DNA of 26,449 bases from an uncultured Bacteroidales bacterium (GCA_902768605.1 CACXLY010000030.1:1-26449), one strand, 5' to 3'; counted from the stretch's first letter, positions 15,990-25,077 are shown. A program made the numbers and translations. The notes: generated by a model from the sequence alone, not told the origin.

Positions 15990-16181
15990 AATCTTGACTT
16001 CGTCGAGATTCTTGCGTTGCTACGCTTGGTTAAAATCTTGACTTCGTCGAGCTTGTCGTTACTTCGCTCGATAAGAAATCTTGACTTCGTCGAGCTTGTC
16101 GTTACTTCGCTCGATAAGAAATCTTGACTTCGTCGAGATTCTTGCGTTGCTACGCTTGGTTAAAATCTTGACTTCGTCGAG
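15990..16181. repeat. Tandem array, 43-44-bp period, five copies with two alternating inserts
   Basis: aatcttgacttcgtcgag starts at 15990, 16034, 16077, 16120 and 16164 (spacing 44, 43, 43, 44). Between the copies lie two kinds of insert: type A (ttgcgttgctacgcttggtt) after copies 1 and 4, and type B (cttgtcgttacttcgctcg) after copies 2 and 3. A degenerate type B also precedes copy 1 (from 15966). The common unit and type B each fold as a short hairpin. The array ends 2 bp before the aldolase stop codon. Confidence 0.9.
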
Positions 16182-16183
16182 AT

Positions 16184-17182
16184 TTAGAGCTTGTTGTTAC
16201 TGCCGAGCACCTCTACAATCTTGTGGATATACATCTTCTTCATGTTCTCGCGGGCGGGCTTCAGATACTGGCGGGGGTCGAAGTCGCCGGGCTTCTCGTC
16301 GAAGTGCTTGCGGATGGCGGCTGTCATGGCCAGACGGCTGTCGCTGTCGATGTTAATCTTGCAGACTGCGCTCTTGCTGGCTTCGCGGAGCTGCTCTTCG
16401 GGGATGCCGACTGCATCGGGCAGCTTGCCGCCGTGGGCGTTGATGGTATCCACCTCCTCCTGAGGAACGGAGCTTGAGCCGTGCAGTACGATGGGGAATC
16501 CGGGCAGACGCTTCTCAATCTCGTGCAGGATGTCGAATGCCAATGGAGGAGGCACGAGCTTGCCGGTCTTCGGGTCACGTGTGCACTGCTCGGGAGTGAA
16601 CTTGTATGCGCCGTGGCTTGTGCCGATGGAGATGGCCAGGCTGTCGCAGCCGCTGCGGGTGCTGAAGTCAACAACCTCTTCGGGCTTCGTATAGTGGGAA
16701 ACCTCGCTGGCTACCTCATCCTCTACGCCTGCCAATACGCCCAGCTCTGCCTCGACGGTCACGTCGTACTTGTGAGCATACTCCACGACCTTCTTCGTCA
16801 GGGCGATGTTCTCCTCATAGGGGAGAGAAGAGCCGTCGATCATGACGCTGGAGAAACCGTTGTCGATGCAGTCCTTGCAGAGTTCGAAGGTGTCGCCGTG
16901 GTCGAGGTGAAGCACAATCTGAGGATTCTCGCAGCCGAGTTCCTTGGCATATTCCACTGCGCCCTGGGCCATGTAGCGGAGGATGGTGCCGTTAGCATAG
17001 TTGCGTGCGCCCTTGCTGACCTGCATGATGACGGGAGACTTTGTCTCGACTGCAGCCTGGATGATGGCCTGCATCTGTTCGAGTGTGTTGAAGTTGAAAG
17101 CTGGGATGGCATAGCCGCCAGCAATTGCCTTGGCAAACATCTCACGGGTGTTCACCAGGCCGAGTTCTTTGTAACTGGTCAT
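16184..17182 (-). CDS. fba: Class II (zinc-dependent) fructose-bisphosphate aldolase
   Basis: The 332-residue cytoplasmic enzyme splits fructose 1,6-bisphosphate into glyceraldehyde 3-phosphate and dihydroxyacetone phosphate in glycolysis, and runs in reverse in gluconeogenesis. Class II markers are visible: IPAFNFNTLEQ (26-36), LHLDHGD (91-97; catalytic D94, zinc ligand H95), VEAELG (143-148), GTSHGAYK (187-194, H190) and IVLHGSSSVP (231-240, H234). The NIDSDSRLA phosphate-binding motif lies in the C-terminal part. Length and inserts fit the longer class II subtype. It is a single gene with its own promoter, and its 3' end runs directly into the 43-44-bp array. Confidence 0.97.
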   Translation of the reverse strand: MTSYKELGLVNTREMFAKAIAGGYAIPAFNFNTLEQMQAIIQAAVETKSPVIMQVSKGARNYANGTILRYMAQGAVEYAKELGCENPQIVLHLDHGDTFELCKDCIDNGFSSVMIDGSSLPYEENIALTKKVVEYAHKYDVTVEAELGVLAGVEDEVASEVSHYTKPEEVVDFSTRSGCDSLAISIGTSHGAYKFTPEQCTRDPKTGKLVPPPLAFDILHEIEKRLPGFPIVLHGSSSVPQEEVDTINAHGGKLPDAVGIPEEQLREASKSAVCKINIDSDSRLAMTAAIRKHFDEKPGDFDPRQYLKPARENMKKMYIHKIVEVLGSNNKL

Positions 17183-17265
17183 AAATATTAAGTTTAAAAG
17201 TTTAAAAATTTAAAAGTATACAATTTACAATCTTACAATTTACTGTTTGTTTCTTTTTGCGGCTG

Positions 17266-17273
17266 CAAAGGTA
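17266..17273 (-). promoter_or_regulatory. Probable promoter of fba
   Basis: TACCTTTG on the minus strand lies 84 bp before the start codon. The expected TTG box is not clear. The leader between it and the gene is A/T-rich with repeated tttaaa-type units. Confidence 0.6.
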
Positions 17274-17280
17274 GTACAAT

Positions 17281-17310
17281 TAATTCATAATTCATAATTC
17301 GTAATTCATA
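17281..17310. repeat. aattcataatt-type AT repeats between fba and the EEP gene
   Basis: Three head-to-tail units of about 9-10 bp (taattcata, attcataatt, gtaattcata) lie upstream of the fba promoter. A related but looser run (acaattcacaattctaattctt) covers about 17370-17416 downstream of the EEP gene. They resemble the 14-bp duplication at 13767-13794. Confidence 0.7.
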
Positions 17311-17416
17311 TTTTTCCTCTTTGCTGCCACTTTGCAAACTCCACTTAGCAGAGGCTTTTGATTAATACACAATTCACAATTCTAATTCTTAATACTTATT
17401 TCTTAATTCTTAATTT

Positions 17417-18463
17417 TTAATTTTGTGCTTTGATGAGGTACGTGACGGTCGGCAGGTGGTCGCTGAAGCCGTTCAGCCATACGCCGCCGGCAGAGGTGCG
17501 CTTGGGCGAGCCCTTGTACTTGCCGTCTTGCTGTATCAGATAATTGCGCTTGAAGATGTGGTAGTCGTAGAGCGTGAGCTCCTTGTATTCCTTTTTGCCG
17601 TCGAGGTCGAGCATGTTCTTGGAGCAGACGATTTGGTCGAAGAGGTTCCATCCGCCCTGGAAGGTTAGTGTGCCCTGCCCTTTGCTCCTGAGCAGGTCCC
17701 ACCAGGGGTTGTAGAAGTCGCCTTCGCCCACGTCCTTCATCTTGCGCCTGGCGCCCAGGAACTTCGCCATCGAGGTGTTGTCCGGGTCGTCGTTCATGTC
17801 GCCCATCACTATGATGTGCTGCGAGGGGTCGGCCTGGTGGATGCTGTCGGTCAGTGCGCGCACCTGCTTGCCGGCATATTCGCGATAGACGTTCTCATGG
17901 CCGCGGCTCGGCCAGTGGCACACCACGACGGTGAGGTTGTCGCCCGCCAGCGTGCCCTGCACGCACAGGTAGGGACGCGTCTGCCGGCTGGTGTCGCCGT
18001 CCTCATAGACGTAGGGCTTGTGGAAGGCATTCTTTACGTGGAAGGCCTTGGGGTTGTAGATGAGGGCGCAGTCCACGCCTCGCTTGTCGGGCCCCTCGAA
18101 ATGAATGTACTTATACCCGCGCTGCTGCATGTTCGGCTGAGCCATGAGGTCGTCGAGCACCTTGTCGTTCTCCACCTCCGCCGTGCCGATGATGCTGGCG
18201 CCGTAGGGCAACTTGTCTGTGCCGAGGTCGCAAAGCACTTTCGCCATGTTCGCAAGCTTGTTCTGATACTTGTTGTCGTCCCAGTGATAGGAGCCGCTGG
18301 GCAGGAAGTCGTAGTCAATTTTGCCGGGGTCGTGGGTCGTGTCGAACAGGTTCTCCAGATTGTAGAAGGCGACGGCATGCACCATAAGCTTGCGGTCTTG
18401 CGATTTTGTGGGTGCGGCGATGAGAAGCAGCGCTGCCACCAAGGTGATGAATGAGTTTCTCAT
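17417..18463 (-). CDS. Secreted endonuclease/exonuclease/phosphatase-family protein
   Basis: The 348-residue precursor has a signal peptide (MRNSFITLVAALLLIAAPTKS). The rest is an EEP-fold metal-dependent phosphoesterase of the DNase I/exonuclease III superfamily. Motifs in order are FYNLENLFD (33-41), GTAEVEN (93-99, metal-binding Glu), DKRGVDCALIY (126-136), HWPSRGH (183-189), GDMNDDPDNT (221-230) and FSDHLPTV near the end (D335, H336). All catalytic elements appear present. Substrate may be nucleic acid, nucleotides or a phospholipid head group; the sequence does not decide. It is transcribed divergently from the TonB-receptor operon, 167 bp away, and this type of enzyme is often found beside TonB/DUF5689 genes in Bacteroidetes. 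Confidence 0.9.
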   Translation of the reverse strand: MRNSFITLVAALLLIAAPTKSQDRKLMVHAVAFYNLENLFDTTHDPGKIDYDFLPSGSYHWDDNKYQNKLANMAKVLCDLGTDKLPYGASIIGTAEVENDKVLDDLMAQPNMQQRGYKYIHFEGPDKRGVDCALIYNPKAFHVKNAFHKPYVYEDGDTSRQTRPYLCVQGTLAGDNLTVVVCHWPSRGHENVYREYAGKQVRALTDSIHQADPSQHIIVMGDMNDDPDNTSMAKFLGARRKMKDVGEGDFYNPWWDLLRSKGQGTLTFQGGWNLFDQIVCSKNMLDLDGKKEYKELTLYDYHIFKRNYLIQQDGKYKGSPKRTSAGGVWLNGFSDHLPTVTYLIKAQN

Positions 18464-18506
18464 TTCGGTATAGTAGATAATAAGTCCATTTTATAACTTC
18501 AGAGGA

Positions 18507-18539
18507 CAAAGTTAATGTTTTTTTACGTAGAAAATGCAA
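18507..18539 (-). promoter_or_regulatory. Promoter of the EEP-family gene
   Basis: On the minus strand TTG (18539-18537), a 22-bp spacer and TAACTTTG (18514-18507). The start codon is 44 bp beyond the box. Confidence 0.65.
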
Positions 18540-18563
18540 TTAAGGAAAAAAATATGCCCTAAC

Positions 18564-18596
18564 TTGTCGAAGATTGCATAAATTTTTATAAGTTTG
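18564..18596 (+). promoter_or_regulatory. Promoter of the five-gene surface operon
   Basis: TTG (18564-18566), a 22-bp spacer and TAAGTTTG (18589-18596). It is back to back with the EEP-gene promoter, so one regulator in the 24 bp between their upstream boxes could control both. Confidence 0.65.
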
Positions 18597-18630
18597 TGCC
18601 ATAATAAACAAATTATAACACAAAACGTAC

Positions 18631-21198
18631 ATGAAAATGAAACATCTGCTCTTGGTGTTTGCCCTCGCGGCAGCGCCAAAGATTCATGCCCAGTCCTATG
18701 GGACGGCGGGTGTGGATTCGCTGAGCACAGTAGAAGAGGAGCTGCAGGCCGACGACAGCAACTTCACCTTCACTGAATCGCAACTCGGCGAGAACGATGA
18801 CATCACGGCCGACGTCATCCGTATCAATTCCGCCACCAACGTCTATACAAGCCAGTTCGGATGGACGTGGAGCGGCATCTGGTTCAAATACCGTGCCCTG
18901 GACAATGCCTACAACGACATCTATATGAACGGCGTGCAGGTCAACAATCCCGAAAACGGACGCTTCCAGTATTCCACCGTTGGCGGCATGAACGATGCCC
19001 TGAGAAACAAGGACGACATCAGCCCATTCGAGGCAAACAACTTCTCATTCGGCGGAATGGGCGGCAGCAGCAATTACAACCTCAGAGCAGGCAGGATGCC
19101 CGTCGGACATAAAGTGACGCTCTCCGGAGCGAACCGCAACTATACCCTGCGTGCCATGTACAGCTTCGGCACGGGATTAAACAAAGACGGCTGGGCCTTC
19201 TTCGGCACCGTCGGCTATCGTTGGTCAAACATGCGGACGGCTGCCGTCAAGGGTACATTCTATAATAGTCTGGCGTACTTCCTTGCTGCTCAGAAGGTCA
19301 TAAACGACAAGCATTCGCTGAGCATCTCCACATGGGGAAGCCCCACAGAACGCGCTACGGCCGGTGCCAGCACCGACGAGGCAAACTGGCTCGCCAACGA
19401 TTATCAGTACAACCCATATTGGGGCTATCAGAACGGCAAAAAGAGAGCAAGCCGCGTCGTCACTACCTTCGAGCCAAGCGTCCTCGCTACTTGGGACTTT
19501 AATATAAATGACGACATGAAGCTTACGACAAGTGCCTTCGTCAAAGTCGCCAAGTACAAAAGCACCAAGCTGAACTATAGCGGCACGAATCCCCATCCTG
19601 ACTACTGGAAACGCTTCCCATCGTACAATTATGATGTATGGGGAAGGGACGGCGATTACACATACGACAATGTCGCCTACTGGACGGCATACGACAATTG
19701 GCAGGACGAAAGCTATCGTCAGATTAACTTTGACGAGCTCTATTTCGCCAACACCCAGCTCAACAAGATTGGCGCAGATGCCATCTATTGGATAGAAGCC
19801 CGCCACAACAACCACCTGATGAGCAACCTCTCGAGTACTTACGAATGGAACATCAAACGGAGTACGAAGTTGAGCGCCAGCATACAGCTCCTCAGCAATC
19901 GCGGCTCGCACTACAGAACGCTTGAAGACCTCCTGGGCGGCCAATACTTTCACAACACCAACACCTATCTGGTGGGAGACTATCAGGAGACATCGACCGA
20001 AGCAATGTACGACGTGAACCATGGCTATCAGAAACTCATAGAAGGCGACCGCTATGGCTACGACTACGACCTTTGGAATCAGGACATCAGGCTTTGGACG
20101 TGCTTCAGCATGGACCGGGGCATCGTGCACAGTTTCGTCACAGGTAAGCTGGGCGGACGTCGCATGTGGCGTGAAGGCTTCATGCGCAACGGCCTCTTCC
20201 AGGACAATAGTTATGGCAAGAGCAGCAAGGCCCATTTCCTCGACGGCGGTCTGAAGGCGGGCTCTACGGTTAATCTTGGCAAGGGACATGCCATCACGGC
20301 AGGTCTGGGCTATGAATTCAGAGCGCCAGGAGCATCCGTCGCATTCATGTGCCCCGAGATGAACAATGATTACGCGCTGAATCTCAAGAACGAGCGCGTG
20401 CTGAGTACTGAGCTCGGCTATGCCATCAACAATAAATGGTTCCGCCTTAACTTGACCGGGTATTACTATCGCACAATGGACGGAAACGAATGGCAGCAAT
20501 ATTACAACGACGACATCAACAGCTTCTCCTACAACAGCCTTACTGGCGTAAGGAAAGAACACTATGGAGTGGAACTGGGATTGAAAGTCAAGCTGACCAG
20601 CAGCCTTGACCTTCTCGCCTTGGGTACTTACAGTGAAGCCAAGTATACCGACGACACGCAAGTCAATTGGATGAGCAGCACGACGGGCAAGATAAACCAG
20701 GAGATTTGCCACAACAAAGGCATGCGCCAAAGCGGCACGCCCTTGGCAGCGGCGAGCCTCGGCTTGAACTATCGCATCGAGCGCTGGTACCTCAACCTGA
20801 CCGGCAACTACTACGACCGCATCTATCTCTCTTACAGCACGAACATGCGCTATGAGAACAACCTCAAGAATGCAGGGCGCTATCATGCCGGAGAGTACGA
20901 TGTCCCCGACCAGGCTAAAGGCAACGGCGGCTTCATGCTCGACGCCAGCATCGGCCGTCAGTTCTACATCCTGCATAATCCCATTAGCGTCAACCTGCAG
21001 CTCTGCAACCTCACGAACCGCCGTAACATTACGACGGGCGGTTACGAGCAGAGCCGAAGCAACTACAGCGTGACGGAAACGGAGAATACAGGCACTGAGG
21101 TCACCACGAAGCCCCGCACCTATAACTTCGAGAAAAACGCCAAGCGCTTCTATGCGCAAGGTCTCAACTTCATGCTCAACGTGAACTACAAATTCTAA
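18631..21198 (+). CDS. TonB-dependent outer-membrane receptor
   Basis: The 855-residue precursor has a signal peptide (cleavage about IHA-QS), a plug-like region at roughly residues 50-170 (IYMNGVQVNNPENGRFQYS, ALRNKDDISPFEANNFSFGG), and then a long beta-barrel of alternating aromatic strands ending in NFMLNVNYKF. The terminal phenylalanine is the usual outer-membrane targeting signal. There is no carboxypeptidase-like N-terminal domain and no SusD partner, so this is not a classical Sus pair; no TonB box is obvious. Such receptors import ligands across the outer membrane using TonB energy. It is the first gene of an operon with gaps of 41, 31, 24 and 56 bp to the following genes. The ligand is not readable from sequence. 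Confidence 0.9.
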   Translation: MKMKHLLLVFALAAAPKIHAQSYGTAGVDSLSTVEEELQADDSNFTFTESQLGENDDITADVIRINSATNVYTSQFGWTWSGIWFKYRALDNAYNDIYMNGVQVNNPENGRFQYSTVGGMNDALRNKDDISPFEANNFSFGGMGGSSNYNLRAGRMPVGHKVTLSGANRNYTLRAMYSFGTGLNKDGWAFFGTVGYRWSNMRTAAVKGTFYNSLAYFLAAQKVINDKHSLSISTWGSPTERATAGASTDEANWLANDYQYNPYWGYQNGKKRASRVVTTFEPSVLATWDFNINDDMKLTTSAFVKVAKYKSTKLNYSGTNPHPDYWKRFPSYNYDVWGRDGDYTYDNVAYWTAYDNWQDESYRQINFDELYFANTQLNKIGADAIYWIEARHNNHLMSNLSSTYEWNIKRSTKLSASIQLLSNRGSHYRTLEDLLGGQYFHNTNTYLVGDYQETSTEAMYDVNHGYQKLIEGDRYGYDYDLWNQDIRLWTCFSMDRGIVHSFVTGKLGGRRMWREGFMRNGLFQDNSYGKSSKAHFLDGGLKAGSTVNLGKGHAITAGLGYEFRAPGASVAFMCPEMNNDYALNLKNERVLSTELGYAINNKWFRLNLTGYYYRTMDGNEWQQYYNDDINSFSYNSLTGVRKEHYGVELGLKVKLTSSLDLLALGTYSEAKYTDDTQVNWMSSTTGKINQEICHNKGMRQSGTPLAAASLGLNYRIERWYLNLTGNYYDRIYLSYSTNMRYENNLKNAGRYHAGEYDVPDQAKGNGGFMLDASIGRQFYILHNPISVNLQLCNLTNRRNITTGGYEQSRSNYSVTETENTGTEVTTKPRTYNFEKNAKRFYAQGLNFMLNVNYKF

Positions 21199-21239
21199 AG
21201 CGACATCGGAACTACATTATTTATTATATATAGGAAGCA

Positions 21240-22082
21240 ATGAAAAAGCAATCATACATCATAGCCCTGTTGGCAGGAGTCTTTGCCTTTGCCTCTTGTC
21301 AGGAAGGGGATTGGGACGTACCCGAGGGCATTCCATATGGCAACAACAGCCTGCAAGCAGGCGCCACCGTCACCATTGCAGAATTGCAGAGCACTTATGC
21401 CAGTGTCATCAGCAGCGACAACTACAAGCAAATCACCGAGGACCTGTGGCTGCGGTGTGTCGTCAACGGTAACGACTTTGGCGACAACCTCTACAAGCAG
21501 CTCTCCGTTCAGGACGAGACGGGCGGCATCATCATTGGCATCAACGGTTCCGACCAAGGCGCTTTCATGCCTGTCGGCCAGAAGCTGCTCATCAGTCTCA
21601 AGGACCTCTACATCGGCGGCTATGGCACTCAGGCTCAGATAGGCGGACTCTATAATGGCGGTCTCGGACGAATGGAAATCTCCGACTGGAAGAAGCACGT
21701 CCGTCTCATCATGGACGGCACGCCCGATGCCGTGGCCTATGGCACGATGAAGGTTGACACCATTGACTTCGACCCCAGCAAGTCGATGGCTCAGCAGGCA
21801 GGCAGAGTGGTTCGCCTCTCGGGCGTCACCATCAGCCGAGACGGCACGCCCGTTGTCGCTCCCGATGACGGTTCGGTTAGCCTCATCAGCAATTGCGTCA
21901 ATAGAACGCTGTCCGGCGGCAATGCGGGCAACAAGTGCGTGCTTCGCACCAGCACCTATGCCGCCTTCAAGGGCGTTGCCATTCCCACCACACCTGTTGT
22001 GCTCTACGGCATCGCCACTATCTATCGCGGCACCTGGCAGATATTGGCGCGTACGGAAAGCGATTTAACTTGGACTAAATAA
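21240..22082 (+). CDS. DUF5689-family lipoprotein
   Basis: The 280-residue protein has a lipoprotein signal with C20 in FASCQEGDWD. The acidic residues right after the cysteine resemble the Bacteroidetes signal for display on the outer face of the outer membrane. The mature part begins with GATVTIAELQS, the typical DUF5689 opening, followed by an OB-fold-like pattern (LWLRCVVNGND, YKQLSVQDETGGIIIGING, VGQKLLISLKDLYIGGY). A second similar half, VVRLSGVTIS to VVLYGIATIY, closes the protein. DUF5689 proteins are uncharacterised but recur beside TonB receptors and extracellular EEP enzymes. It probably works with the receptor encoded 41 bp upstream, either binding ligand or handing it over. Confidence 0.85.
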   Translation: MKKQSYIIALLAGVFAFASCQEGDWDVPEGIPYGNNSLQAGATVTIAELQSTYASVISSDNYKQITEDLWLRCVVNGNDFGDNLYKQLSVQDETGGIIIGINGSDQGAFMPVGQKLLISLKDLYIGGYGTQAQIGGLYNGGLGRMEISDWKKHVRLIMDGTPDAVAYGTMKVDTIDFDPSKSMAQQAGRVVRLSGVTISRDGTPVVAPDDGSVSLISNCVNRTLSGGNAGNKCVLRTSTYAAFKGVAIPTTPVVLYGIATIYRGTWQILARTESDLTWTK

Positions 22083-22113
22083 ATAAGGAAACAAACAATA
22101 AGACATATAGATT

Positions 22114-24141
22114 ATGAAAAAGACTTTCAAAGCATTTGCACTCATGTTACTGACGGCTTTGGCTTTCAGTAGCTGTGTTGACGTTCCGGCTCCTTACAAC
22201 GTGCCCGACAAGAGCAGTAATACCGGTGGGGGCGGAGGTACTGGAACAAACGAAGGCACGCCTGTCACTTGTGCCGAAGCCGTCGAGCTGGCAAAGGCGC
22301 TTGCAGATGGCGCAACATCTTCCGAGACTTATACCATCACGGGTTACATCACGGAGGTCGTAGGCGATGTCAGCCGCAACCAGCAGACATTCTGGATGGC
22401 CGACACGAAAGGCGGCGGCCGTGTCTTCGAGGCTTATTGGGCAAACCTTCCCGAAGGCGTAACGGCCTTTAAGGCTGGCACAAAGGTGAAGATTACCGGT
22501 AAGCTGATGAAGTTTGTGAACAATAGCGGCAATGTCATCCCCGAGATGAAGAACGCCACAGTAACCATTCTCGAGGATGAAGGCGGCGGTGGTGGCGGCA
22601 CCGTGGAGGGGACGGCAGTCACTTGCGCCGAGGCCGCTGAGCTGGCTAATGCACTTGCAGATGGCGCAACATCCTCCGAGACCTATACCATCACGGGTTA
22701 CATCACGGAGGTTGTAGGCGATGTCAGCCGCAACCAGCAGACCTTCTGGATGGCTGACATGAAAGGCGGTGGCCGTGTCTTCGAAGCTTATTGGGCAAAC
22801 CTTCCCGAAGGTGTGACTGCTTTCACGGTAGGCACGAAGGTGAAGATTACCGGTCAGCTGATGAAGTTCGTGAACAATAGCGGCAATGTCATTCCCGAGA
22901 TGAAGAATGCTACGGTTGTCATCTTGTCCGACGATGGTGGCGATACCCCGGTTGACGGCACACCGGTAACTTGCGCCCAGGCTGCCGAGCTGGCAAATGC
23001 CTTGGCCGATGGCGGCACTTCGTCCGAGACGTATGCTGTGACAGGTTATATCACAGAAGTCATCGGTACCGTGAGTCGCAACCAGCAGACCTTCTGGATG
23101 GCCGACACGAAGGGTGGCGGTAGAGTCTTCGAGGCTTACTGGGCCAATCTGCCCGAGGGAGTAAGCGAGTTTGCTGTCGGCATGAAAGTGACGATTACGG
23201 GCCAGCTGATGAAGTTCGTGAACAACACAGGACAGGTTACTCCGGAGATAAAGAACGCAGATGTCGTCATCCTCGAGAATGGTGATGGCGGCGGTGGCGG
23301 CGGCGACGACCAAGGCGATGTCCAGCACATTACTATTGCAGAGTTCCTGCAGAAGGCTGATGTGAACACCACCTACGAACTGACGGGTACTGTCCGCAAT
23401 ATCGTCAACACCACTTATGGAAACTTCGACCTCGTGGAGGGCGATGCCACAATCTACATTTACGGACTGCTTGACCTGAGCGGTGAAGCCAAAAAGTTTG
23501 AGAGTCTCGGCATCGAGGATGGCGACATCGTTACCTTGACAGGCAAATATTTCCTCTATAACGACAAGCCCGAAATCAAGAATGCTCAGTTCGTCAGTGT
23601 CGTTAAGGGCGATGGCGGTGGCGGCGGAGGCGACGACCCGACGCCTGGTCCGGGCGGCGACCCCGTGACTGACCTCGTCAACGGCGACTTCGAGAGCTGG
23701 GTAAGCGATGCAGAGCCCGAAGGCTGGAACCCGGCAAGCTCGGCTGGTAACGCCACGTTGAGCAAGAGCACGGATGCCCGTAACGGCAATTTCGCTTGCG
23801 CAATCGTCGCTCCCGGCTCTCAGAACAAGCGCCTTGCCACACAGGAGATGACACTCGAGGCCGGCTCATACACCTTCTCATTCTACGCGAAGGCAACTAC
23901 GGGAAGCCCCAGTCAGACGCGTGCCGGCTACGTGCCCATCAAGGCCGACGGAGCTGTTGACACGTACAAGTATGGCGATTACATTGACCTCAACAACAGC
24001 AGCTGGACGCTCGTGACATACAGCTTCGAGCTGACCGCGACGACTAAGCTCTGCCTGCTCGTCATGAACCCCAAAAACAGCAGTTACTCGACCTCGCAGG
24101 ACGTCTTGATTGATGACGCCACATTGGTAAAGAATCAATAA
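22114..24141 (+). CDS. Surface lipoprotein with three near-identical OB-like repeats and a jelly-roll C-terminus
   Basis: The 675-residue lipoprotein has its lipid cysteine at C21 (AFSSCVDVP). Three 106-residue units (48-153, 166-271, 282-387) share TCAEA.ELA.ALADG, TGYITEV, SRNQQTFWMAD, KGGGRVFEAYWANLPEGV and GQLMKFVNN. The pattern GYITEV/FWMAD/VKITG/PE.KNA suggests an OB fold, comparable to Bacteroidetes domains of the DUF6359/DUF5689 kind; the exact family name is uncertain. A fourth, divergent unit (405-497: ELTGTVRNIVN, DIVTLTGKYF) resembles the DUF5689 type. Gly/Asp linkers (GDGGGGGGDD) separate units. Residues 518-673 (LVNGDFESW, SYTFSFYAKA, DVLIDDATLV) look like a carbohydrate-binding jelly-roll domain. 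It is the third gene of the operon. Confidence 0.82.
   Translation: MKKTFKAFALMLLTALAFSSCVDVPAPYNVPDKSSNTGGGGGTGTNEGTPVTCAEAVELAKALADGATSSETYTITGYITEVVGDVSRNQQTFWMADTKGGGRVFEAYWANLPEGVTAFKAGTKVKITGKLMKFVNNSGNVIPEMKNATVTILEDEGGGGGGTVEGTAVTCAEAAELANALADGATSSETYTITGYITEVVGDVSRNQQTFWMADMKGGGRVFEAYWANLPEGVTAFTVGTKVKITGQLMKFVNNSGNVIPEMKNATVVILSDDGGDTPVDGTPVTCAQAAELANALADGGTSSETYAVTGYITEVIGTVSRNQQTFWMADTKGGGRVFEAYWANLPEGVSEFAVGMKVTITGQLMKFVNNTGQVTPEIKNADVVILENGDGGGGGGDDQGDVQHITIAEFLQKADVNTTYELTGTVRNIVNTTYGNFDLVEGDATIYIYGLLDLSGEAKKFESLGIEDGDIVTLTGKYFLYNDKPEIKNAQFVSVVKGDGGGGGGDDPTPGPGGDPVTDLVNGDFESWVSDAEPEGWNPASSAGNATLSKSTDARNGNFACAIVAPGSQNKRLATQEMTLEAGSYTFSFYAKATTGSPSQTRAGYVPIKADGAVDTYKYGDYIDLNNSSWTLVTYSFELTATTKLCLLVMNPKNSSYSTSQDVLIDDATLVKNQ
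22255..23274 (+). repeat. Triplicated 318-bp coding repeat
   Basis: Units 22255-22572, 22609-22926 and 22957-23274 encode the three 106-residue domains. Long identical nucleotide runs remain, for example the codons for the GYITEV and QTFWMAD segments, so copy number could change by recombination. Units 1 and 2 are closest to each other. Confidence 0.85.
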
Positions 24142-24165
24142 TTGAGATTTAATTTAGAAAGAGAA

Positions 24166-25077
24166 ATGAAAACGCGAGCCTTCCTGTCATTCCTTATCTT
24201 GAGTCTGTGCTCCTCAGTCTGGGCGCAGCAGTATGCCACTATTCTCTATCGCCAGAGCGAGCAGCCGCGTGCCGTTCCCGTGGCCGAGATAGATTCCGTC
24301 GTGGTGCGTGACGTGGCCGAAGTGGACGCCACCTACTTCGATACGCCTAAGGACACGGTCTATGTGGCGCAAGTTCGCGAGTCGCACTGGAAGGGCAAGA
24401 AGGTTGCTTTCCTTGGAGACAGCATCACCCAGAATGGTGAATACGTCACTTCCTATGCCAGTCTGACGGGCTGCGAGGCCTTGAACTACGGCATCTCCGC
24501 TACGCATATGGCGGCGCGGAACAGCAGCGACACTAATGCCTTCGACAAGCGATACTCGAAGATGCCTGCGCAGAGCCGGGTCGATATGATAGTAGTCTTT
24601 GGCGGCACGAACGACTTCGGACACACCTCGACTGCTGATTTCGGCGAGTTCTCCGACGGACCGAAGGTGGGTAAGTACACGTTCTATGCCGGTCTGCATC
24701 GCCTCTTCAAGGGCCTGCAGAGCCGCTATCCGAACATCCCCGTCGTCGTCATGCTCCCCCTCCATCACGGCACGGAGATTGACGTGCCCGAATACGTCAT
24801 CGGCAGCAACAGCTCGATTACCGAGGGCACTAACCCCACGACGGGCAAGACCTTCCGCGAGTACGTCAACGCCATCCGCGAGGTGGCTGCCTACTATTCC
24901 TTCATCGTGCTCGATGCTTACAGCTACTCCAACCTCAGCCCCATGACGGAGATTGGAAGCGGTACGGCTGGCTTCTTCAAGGACGGCTTGCACCTGAACG
25001 CTGCCGGCGGCAAGCGACTGGCCCGATGGATGTATCCGCAGCTCGAGGCTGTGTATGAAATGTTCTACGACTTCTGA
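24166..25077 (+). CDS. Secreted SGNH/GDSL-family hydrolase
   Basis: Taken from ATG 24166 the protein has 303 residues and a clean signal peptide (MKTRAFLSFLILSLCSSVWA-QQ); the upstream TTG at 24142 would spoil it. Residues 22-50 (ATILYRQ, VPVAEIDSVVVRD) are a short N-terminal module seen on many Bacteroidetes exported proteins. The hydrolase has all four blocks: GDSIT (84-88, nucleophile S86), NYGISATHM (107-115, G109), GGTND (146-150, N149) and DGLHLN (273-278, D273 and H276). Such enzymes remove acyl or acetyl groups from carbohydrates or lipids. There is no lipobox. It begins 24 bp after the OB-repeat gene, so it probably acts on the same substrate or on the host surface. Confidence 0.9.
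   Translation: MKTRAFLSFLILSLCSSVWAQQYATILYRQSEQPRAVPVAEIDSVVVRDVAEVDATYFDTPKDTVYVAQVRESHWKGKKVAFLGDSITQNGEYVTSYASLTGCEALNYGISATHMAARNSSDTNAFDKRYSKMPAQSRVDMIVVFGGTNDFGHTSTADFGEFSDGPKVGKYTFYAGLHRLFKGLQSRYPNIPVVVMLPLHHGTEIDVPEYVIGSNSSITEGTNPTTGKTFREYVNAIREVAAYYSFIVLDAYSYSNLSPMTEIGSGTAGFFKDGLHLNAAGGKRLARWMYPQLEAVYEMFYDF

Noticed and set aside
15869..16181. CRISPR array
   Set aside because: The regular spacing drew attention, but the units are separated by only about 6 bp or by two recurring inserts, not by unique spacers of about 30 bp, and no cas gene is present. The same holds for 26123-26230.
19225..21159. 644-codon minus-strand frame opposite the TonB receptor
   Set aside because: It is a shadow: the plus-strand product has a signal peptide, barrel strands and a terminal phenylalanine.
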